DNA of 64,000 nucleotides from Echinometra lucunter (taxonomy: Eukaryota > Echinodermata > Echinoidea > Camarodonta > Echinometridae). Shown here piece by piece: positions 58,001 through 64,000 of the stretch. Position 1 is the first letter of the stretch; every line of letters starts with the position of its first letter. The stretch covers positions 6,768,465 through 6,832,464 of the forward strand of contig CM057158.1 in assembly GCA_029962745.1 (NCBI GenBank). Direction: 5' to 3'. The notes below the pieces were generated by a model. The model was not told the DNA's origin and made no database searches. It saw only the letters and a program-made list of their open reading frames with translations. Position numbers and translations under genes: made by a program.

Positions 58001-58704
58001 GGCATATGATTCACAGATGGGAAGATAGACTTACTTCTCTGGCTGTTTCTTCCAAAGATCCTCCTACTCCTTCTCCCTTTGGTTTCAATGTCCTTCCTAA
58101 ACAAAATAAATCACATTGAAAAAAGAATAAAAGGCATAAATCAAATATGTCAACTGTTCTCTTTGACCTGATCACTTTTTCTCCTCATATAGTCCCACAT
58201 AACTGAAATATAGCAATAACAAAACTAATAAATCTTTCAAACAATGCATATGTGCTGCATATAGACCTTTATGACATTTGACCCTTGACCTACTAATCTT
58301 CGATTCCAAACTTTTGCTTCTGGTAATAATAAATCGATACAGCCCCTGATACTTATCAAAATTTCATAGCTGGGCCACGAATTGAAAGTCAGCAACTTGA
58401 TGTGCATCACACAGTGCCTGCACACATGTAAACCCAACGAGAGTTCTATTGTTGTACACTTGTTTTGTGGAGGGAAACTGGCAGTTGATGTGATTTCATC
58501 ATCCAGAATTCATTTGAACAAGTCTTGTGGTCAGGGTATCGAGTCTAAAGAAATGGGAGCATTCAGAAGCTAAAATGACACAGTGTTATTACCTGTGATG
58601 TAGACTGTAGCTCCAGCTTCTCCAAGTTGTAGAGCAATACCTTTACCAATACCCCTGGTAGCACCAGTGACGAGGCACACTTTACCGGTTAGCCGACCAC
58701 TCAT
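52022..58704 (-). CDS. DHRS1: DHRS1, short-chain dehydrogenase/reductase (exon 6 irregular)
   Basis: Coding exons on the minus strand: 58704-58593, 58096-58035, 57321-57178, 54403-54324, 53927-53795, 52991-52872 (or to 52838) and 52306-52022. With the earlier exon 6 donor the phases join and give 311 aa; human DHRS1 has 313. Exon 1 starts MSGRLTGKV and carries the Rossmann NAD(P) motif TGATRGIG (residues 13-20). VNNAY lies at about 98-102, catalytic-site serines at 158-159, and YGVGK with Tyr171 and Lys175. Exon 6 has SLWPGAVKTE; the last exon has SPEYAGKCVVNLA, ending FTHKF. The family reduces carbonyls and steroids with NADPH; vertebrate DHRS1 is ER-associated. A later donor at 52838 adds sequence similar to relatives but shifts the frame (see findings). 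Confidence 0.92.
53070..53505 (+). repeat. GGCAATAGCC repeat family, copy 3
   Basis: Starts AAGGCAATAGCCATAATGTG and ends near TTAATAGTCTCGCTCAGCC. The segment CATTTGACCTTTGACCTA (DR1) and ACCATCCAAGTTAGGTTAC are shared with 39118 and 45300. Located in DHRS1 intron 5. Confidence 0.75.
55395..56085. mobile_element. Inverted-repeat element in DHRS1 intron 3
   Basis: The left arm ATTCGGAGAGCTCTTCAGGT pairs with the reverse complement of the right end, ATTCAGAGAGCTTTTCAGGT. Deeper pairs include AAGCTTCACCTATGCAATA at the left against the complement of TATTGCACAGGTGAAGCTT at the right. Near the right end ATTATAAAAAGGTAAAATA is tandemly repeated. About 690 bp, no ORF. Confidence 0.75.
56088..56190. 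repeat. GCAGAATTTTTTCC/G-run repeat, copy 1 (head only)
   Basis: GGGCCGTGCACAGAATTTTT, then a G-run, AAATTTTCGAAGAAAC and GAGGGAGCAAAGTGACCGAG. The same order is seen at 60708-60815. This copy lacks a recognisable right end. Confidence 0.6.
56855..57015. repeat. Fragment of the intronic tandem-array family
   Basis: AATTATGCTTCCGCTTTCC and CATCATGCCTCCAGCACC resemble the ends of the 34.8-36.1 kb array. DHRS1 intron 3. Confidence 0.5.
57480..57990. repeat. TGACCTTTGACCT array, intronic copy
   Basis: TGACCTTTGACCTA near 57492, then ATCTAACCAGATCATCTTCC, CTCAAATGGTTCTTGAGAT and a right end GCCACTTTTGGTGGGCAGAG. Same family as 34780-36060. It lies in DHRS1 intron 2. Confidence 0.65.
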
Positions 58705-58748
58705 CTTTAACGAATCTTGTAAAGTGTTTATCACTTATCGATCTATAA
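58705..58748 (-). other. 5' UTR portion of DHRS1 exon
   Basis: A minus-strand acceptor CTTTGTGTAG precedes 58748, 44 bases upstream of the ATG at 58704. An upstream non-coding first exon is therefore likely but was not located. Confidence 0.45.
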
Positions 58749-59111
58749 CTACACAAAGAAAAAAATGCAAAATTTACAAATTAAAAGTGATTAATAAATT
58801 GTACATTTAGAGGTAATACTTCTGTTGAGCATATTGAAACAGAAAAATCTTGCAATTACCAAACAAGATCACTCCGTGATCTTTCAGTGTGTCAGTGCAC
58901 TTGGTGAAATGGATACATGTTATTCAAGACATGAGTATTGAATTTCAGAATTTTTACTCCAGAGCCTACAATTAACAGCCCCATATGCCTTGGCCTGACT
59001 GATTATCTGGTAATTCTACTATTGTGGATATACATAGAAATTCACAATCAAGTCAAATCATTACATGTTACAAAGCTTGTAAGCTTATTAATCCTCATTG
59101 TACCTTGGATC

Positions 59112-59161
59112 AGAGAGAAAGAGAGAGAGAGAGAGAGACACACACACACACACACACACAA
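59112..59161. repeat. (GA)n(CA)n compound microsatellite
   Basis: AGAGAGAG run passing directly into ACACACAC. Confidence 0.95.
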
Positions 59162-59924
59162 AGTCACCTACACATATGCTGATAAGAGATTAGACAAGCA
59201 CTGCCAAGTCATAGCTTCAGAAAATCATACACAGACAGATTTATTCCAAACAGATGTGCTTTGCAGTCCTTTAGTCACATGACCAGTTGGCAACTGTTAA
59301 ATGTGCCCTAGACACTTAGCAACAAGAGGTCAAATATTTGTTTATACAAATATATTGCAACTTCACAAGCCAAAGACATAATATGATTATGAAAAGGCTG
59401 TTACAAAGAAAATGACATATGATATGTATGCAGCTTCTACTAGAGAATGACTGGCCAAAAGGCCATACATAAAGGGTGCAATCTATTTTATCCATAACTC
59501 AAGTGATTATGAAGTTCTAATTCAGTATTATTGAAGGTTTAGAAAAATCAATCTATAATAACCTGCCAGAAAGATTACAAATTCTAATGATGCAAATATT
59601 GCACATCATATCAAATTAAACAAAAATGTGGCATTGGTTAAAGCTAGATGATTTACTTTTCATGATTTTTCTGGCAAAAATAACTCAAAGTCCCAAACTC
59701 TCTTTTTTCTGTCCATGCATACATGGATATTCTACAAAAAATTAGAATGGATTAGGTACTACCAGGTACAATCAAATGCTCAATAAAGGTTATAAGATAA
59801 GAAAAATACACAGTACTTGAACTGGAAGTCTGGAACACGCACCAGCAAGCTGTAGTCTTATCATGCACTAGTTCTTTACTGTACAATATCAAAATGTTAA
59901 TAATACAAAGTCCTACCAGAATTT

Positions 59925-60076
59925 CTGGGGAGCATTTCATGAAGACTTGTCTTGTCACTGTCAGTGATTTTTACTGACAAATTTGCTCTCAGCCAATCAT
60001 ATGCAAGGATTTCAGTAGCTTACAACAGATGTCAGTAAAAAATCACTGAGAAGACACTTCATGAAATGCTCCCCAG
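59925..60076. mobile_element. Hairpin MITE-like element, CTGGG/CCAAT family, copy 6
   Basis: Termini CTGGGGAGCATTTCATGAA are perfect inverted repeats. Inner CTGTCAGTGATTTTTACTGA and its partner AGTAAAAAATCACTGAG pair, and CTCAGCCAATCATATGC lies between. Confidence 0.85.
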
Positions 60077-60707
60077 ATCCCCATGTCACACACTCACTAT
60101 TCTCCATAATAATCTAAGATACAAAAATTTCAGAAAATTTTCTCTTTTTTCCCCCACTAAAACTGAAAAGTCATCCATCGTGTCTACACATGTTAGACTA
60201 AATACCATTTTGTAAGTATGTAAGGAGTATTTAGGACAAATTTTACATTTTCATGAAATTTTTGTCACTTCTGTATACACATTGTGTGAAAAATTGTGAG
60301 TATATGACATCAACTCACTCACTGAATATTCATATCAATTGTTCAAGAACTGCTTTGCGAAAAAAATAGCAAGAATTCAAAAATTCATAATGTCCTTATT
60401 TTGCATATAATTTTCATCCAATTTTTACTGTTTTGAAAACTTGGAATTTTTTATTCTTTTTATTGAAATGAACTTCATCTTGCTGTGGACGTGGCCTTTA
60501 AGAGTATAATTGAACTCGCAATATATTTTTATAGAAGTAGAATGCAAAGCTCATAATTTGAATACAGTACATGTATAGTGACATTGAACCAACAACTCAA
60601 AGAGCAAAATATCTTTTAATGACTGGTTCACTTTTAACCTGTGGTCTAGGGAAAATCATTACGAAGGCTGCGTGCGTTACCACTTGTTCCACGTGTGTTA
60701 CTCATAC

Positions 60708-60964
60708 AGGCCGTACGCAGAAATTTTTTCCGGGGGGGGGGGGGGGGCCAAGATGCGTACAAATTTTCGAAGAAACTTGAAGCGAGGGAGAGAAGCAACC
60801 GAGCTGATCACGAGGGCTTTTTTCATTTTCATAAGTGAAATTGAAAGATTTGGTGCAATTTTTGGTGGATTTTATGAAAATTTTCAGTAAAAAAATGTGA
60901 GTTTTCACAATTTCTGGGGGGGGGGGAACTGCCTCCCTGCCCCCCTCCCCCCTGCCTACGACCA
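60708..60964. mobile_element. G/C-run inverted-repeat element
   Basis: The left head AGGCCGTACGCAGAAATTTT and G-run face a right end of C-runs and CCTGCCTACGACC. The body has AAATTTTCGAAGAAAC and GCGAGGGAGAGAAGCAACCG, as at 56088-56190. ORFs on both strands are homopolymer-driven. Confidence 0.65.
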
Positions 60965-61373
60965 TGTACTCATACACATTCTGCCTTCATAAGAATTTTC
61001 CCTTGTATGTAGATTATAAAAGCGCACGGCAGTTTGAATTTGGCTGCAAGTTTTATCAGACCGAGAAGACATGGGACTCATTTTTACCCTGGAAGAGGAT
61101 ATTTCATTGGGTTAGATCAACAAATTGGTGAGTTGTACACATTTTACAATTTATACTAGATACTAGGCCTATGTATTTTGATTTGAAAAAATTGTATTTA
61201 AAGTATGAATTTACTTATTTAGGCCATTTTCGTGGTAGTTTTCCCGCTAACCTAGCCATTCGTGCGCTTCTGTCTTTAAGTGAGGAGACGACCCTACCCA
61301 AATAAGAGGCTAGAGACAGAAAATTCGGTCTAAGTTAACACCATGAAACAAGTCTCCTTCTTCTTCTAACTGT

Positions 61374-61740
61374 TAAGGTGCTTTCACACATGATGCCACA
61401 GTGTGGTAACACACTGTGGCGCCACACTGTTTCGTCTTCACACATGATGGGACTTTGTGTCACCACATATACTAATGAACGTGCATTAACGCGTCAACTC
61501 TCATTAAGAGAGCATATGGTCAAAACTTGCGCAAGCAATCTCATGGCTAAAATTTTTTGCGCTAACGTTTCAAAAATTTGATTGTGCGCATTTTTTTTGT
61601 GTATCTAGGCAGCAAAAAAAAAGTGTGTCCTGCCTCGGCGACATCTTTTTGTTGCCCTATACCCCATAGGCTTGTACATAAAAAAGTGTGGTGACACAGC
61701 GTGTTACCACACTGTCGCATCATGGATGAAAGCACCTTTA
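61374..61740. mobile_element. Inverted-repeat element, GGTGCTTTCA ends
   Basis: The left arm TAAGGTGCTTTCACACATGA with CACAGTGTGGTAACACAC matches the reverse complement of the right arm, TAAAGGTGCTTTCATCCATG with GACAGTGTGGTAACACGC. Arms are about 55-60 bp. About 365 bp in all, no transposase. Confidence 0.8.
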
Positions 61741-62076
61741 GTTTGTTCTTCCCCCGAAATAGGATCAGCGGCTGACCACCAGGTGCAGGTTCAGACATGT
61801 CAAGTCTCACGCATTAGGCGTGAGCTCCCACATTGGGGGCTCTTGCTCATCCCCAAAAGTCTCTTTCTCATGCCTACATTCACAGCCTATCCCAATATAT
61901 ATTATACACACGTCTGTCAATCTCACGCATTACTGGTCTTTGACCTTGGCGTCTCTGCAGGTTGGCTGTCAAGTTTATCTAACAATTAGGCCTAGTAATA
62001 TAATATCAATATCAACATGGTCAGTCATACTAACTTGGTCTGAGCCCGTGGGGGGGGGGCACTCAACCCCAAAAGT

Positions 62077-62392
62077 GGTAGGTATGTGCCGCGGGCGAGA
62101 CAAAAAACGGGGGCTTTGGAACGGGCTTATTGTGAAAAGGAGGGTCTTTGGAACGGGCTTCGGAACTACAAATGTTTGTGAAAACGGGGGTCTTTGGAAC
62201 GGTTCACCTGCGTGTGAGTGCAGAGGCGATGGTCGGACAGCGCTCTGCGGGCCGCTTTTCACCAAAAATGCAGCTCATTGTAGCAGATCAATGGCTTTCT
62301 TTGTTCTTTTTCTCGACAAGATAAAAATGCTATGCTTTGGAACGGAAATTTGAGTGTAAAAATGGGGGTCTTCTCCGTGGCACATACCCACC
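62077..62392. mobile_element. Inverted-repeat element with GGTCTTTGGAACGG tandem words
   Basis: GGTAGGTATGTGCCGCGG and, reverse-complemented, GGTGGGTATGTGCCACGG form the ends. GGGTCTTTGGAACGG or close variants occur four to five times inside. It directly abuts the next element at 62395. Confidence 0.75.
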
Positions 62393-62394
62393 AT

Positions 62395-63660
62395 GCAGAG
62401 GCGTTGATCCATTTTTAGGATTGGGGGGGCAAGATGACCAAGCGGAGATGAACCTGCGGCTACATATATACATGTGTGTGTGTGTGTGTGTGTGTATATA
62501 TGCATATATACTATACATATATTTTATATATATGTATATATGCTTCATATTTGAAGCATTTCCGCATCTTCCTATATTATGAACCACTGTTTTGTTTTTT
62601 CAATTTTTGCGAGCGAGCGAAGCGAGCGAGCCAAAAATAACCATTTTTGTTGTTATTAGAGGCGCTGCTTTTTTTTTTTTATCAAAATACTCTATAGGCA
62701 TATATGATATCTTAAATACATATATATGGTTACCTTGCTACCAAATATGACTCTATTTTGGCACATCGCTGGTCTATTGCTTTCTTCTTGAAACCAATAT
62801 ATACTACGAGCAAGTGCAGCGAGAGAAGAATCAAAGTTTTTCATGGTAGAAGTGGTAACCCCTTCTCACTTATCGAGTTCGTTTGCTTTCCCAAACCATT
62901 AATATGAAACGAGCGAGCGCAGCGAGTGAGGAAAAATATACCCTTTTCCATGATGGTTATTTACACTTTTAAGCCTACGAGAGAGCAAAGTCAACAGCCG
63001 ATAAAGCTATACGCATTTTATTCGTAACAAAAATACAGTAGATGGATTTTGTAAATTTTTAAACCACCTCGCGGCCGAAATATTATTATGATGATTTTGA
63101 ATCTTGCTGCTGAAATAAGCTACTTGCTGCCCGAAATAATCTTGTATCTAGCTTTTACAAGCGAGAGGAGCGAGTGAGCTAACGAAAAAAAAGATGGGAT
63201 TTTTAAAATCTATGTACAAACTGATATATAGGCCTTTATCTACTAAAAGTGTATCTGTTTTGGGGTCAACATGCCGTTCAATTTCTTGGTGTAATATTCA
63301 GGTTTGTTTATATTACTTTCTATGTGTAGAAGAATAGTATAACGTTAGATAGAGATACAAGATGAAAACCCAATTTTCCTTTCATAAGAACAGAAATTAT
63401 CATCGATATTGGTCAATGCGATAATTAAATGCGAGCGAGGGCTTAAAATTTCACATTTTCTGTCTTTTTCTCTTTCTCTTTCTTTTCACTCCCTTTTTCC
63501 TTTTCCTTTCTTTTTCTTTCTTTTTTCTTTTCCCCTCTTTTCTTTTTTTTTCATTTCTGAAATTATTGGGGGGGACAAAATGATATCTTTGCCCCCCGAA
63601 ATTTTCTTGGGGGGGGGGGGGCAACTGCCCCCCTGCCCCCCCAGGATCGATGCCTCTGCC
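62395..63660. mobile_element. Inverted-repeat element with repeated GCGAGCGAG modules
   Basis: GCAGAGGCGTTGATCC at 62395-62410 pairs (14 of 16) with GGATCGATGCCTCTGC at 63644-63659. G-runs lie inside both ends. The interior has GAGCGAGCGAAGCGAGCGAG near 62609, with variants near 62808, 62907, 63160 and 63431. It includes (GT)n and (TA)n microsatellites (62474-62540) and a T/C-rich tract (63458-63555). No ORF of substance. Confidence 0.7.
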
Positions 63661-63682
63661 ACCACGCATTATATACTAAATG

Positions 63683-63706
63683 CCCCCCCCCCCCCCCCCC
63701 CCCCCG
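63683..63706. repeat. Poly-C run
   Basis: More than 20 consecutive C just outside the preceding inverted-repeat element. Confidence 0.9.
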
Positions 63707-63746
63707 GGATCTGAGTTATGCTGGCATCTTTTAAATTAGGCAGTGT

Positions 63747-63835
63747 ATACAGCCACACGCGTGTGGTTGTATCCACAGCATCGACATGAGGATACAGCCA
63801 CACTCAAATGAATACAGCCACACTCAACTGAATAC
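63747..63835. repeat. Palindrome plus ATACAGCCACACTCAA tandem units
   Basis: 63747-63772 is a nearly perfect 26-bp palindrome centred on ACGCGT (arms ATACAGCCACACG). Two further ATACAGCCACACTCAA units follow at about 20-bp spacing. Confidence 0.75.
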
Positions 63836-64000
63836 TCTGCGCCGCTACAGCTATCGCTAGTGTGTATGTATGCACTGCACAAGCGATGTGTAAATACATG
63901 CAACAGTGTGTTGCCAAACCCCAAAACTTGGATCGTCACGAAGGTTTTATTTCTTGAAATTCACTGAAATCGAACAATATTGTACTATACTGTCACCTGC

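Larger units (their letters stand above)
58749..64000. other. Repeat-rich region, no gene recognised
   Basis: No coding evidence with homology. The DHRS1 promoter and first exon should be in or near this stretch. The rest is occupied by the inverted-repeat elements and microsatellites listed separately. Confidence 0.4.

Noticed and set aside
60571..60977. Three overlapping frames on both strands
   Set aside because: They follow G- and C-runs of a mobile element and show no conserved motif.
61820..62353. 177-aa plus-strand frame
   Set aside because: Crosses a mobile-element boundary and repeats of GGTCTTTGGAACGG; no domain recognised.

Overview
This is a eukaryotic, animal genomic window. 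It is AT-rich, with split genes, long introns and UTRs, microsatellites, a 500-base assembly gap and very many short inverted-repeat elements. The gene set (TMEM64, an FBXO33/39-type F-box gene, a CTCF-family zinc-finger gene, DHRS1) together with the repeat style (AGGTCA-rich tandem arrays, G/C homopolymer elements, tRNA-derived SINEs) suggests a marine invertebrate deuterostome, most likely an echinoderm. The species is an inference, not something read directly.

Layout. 1-976: last intron and terminal exon of an unrecognised plus-strand gene, followed by a long 3' UTR (to about 2.16 or 4.24 kb). 6.15-20 kb: TMEM64 on the minus strand, with four coding exons between 8873 and 14104 and a roughly 5 kb first intron mostly filled by a 3.75 kb terminal-inverted-repeat element. 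19.75-20.24 kb: a GC-rich stretch that looks like a divergent promoter shared with the plus-strand F-box gene, whose 406-aa ORF lies in one exon (22163-23383). 24.77-26.67 kb: an inverted-repeat-bounded element filled by a 161-bp satellite carrying perfect DR1 nuclear-receptor sites. 32.47-44.25 kb: a CTCF-family gene on the minus strand (eight exons, 937 aa assembled in consistent phases), with a promoter carrying YY1- and NRF1-type motifs. 44.3-52 kb: no gene seen, many repeats. 52.02-58.75 kb: DHRS1 on the minus strand (seven coding exons), with a splice/frameshift problem in exon 6. 58.8-64 kb: repeats and nested inverted-repeat elements, no convincing gene.

Main points of interest. (1) The CTCF-family protein keeps counterparts of CTCF fingers 2-10 and an SVYDF cohesin-contact-like motif, but has no finger 1 or 11. 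(2) Tandem arrays carry repeated AGGTCA half-sites, and related arrays sit in CTCF-like introns. (3) Six dispersed hairpin elements share ends and a conserved internal CCAAT box. (4) The 3' end of one CTCF-like exon, with its splice donor, is duplicated 256 bp away. The genes do not form a pathway; they are independent housekeeping or regulatory loci. All exon coordinates were derived by hand from splice consensus and reading phase.
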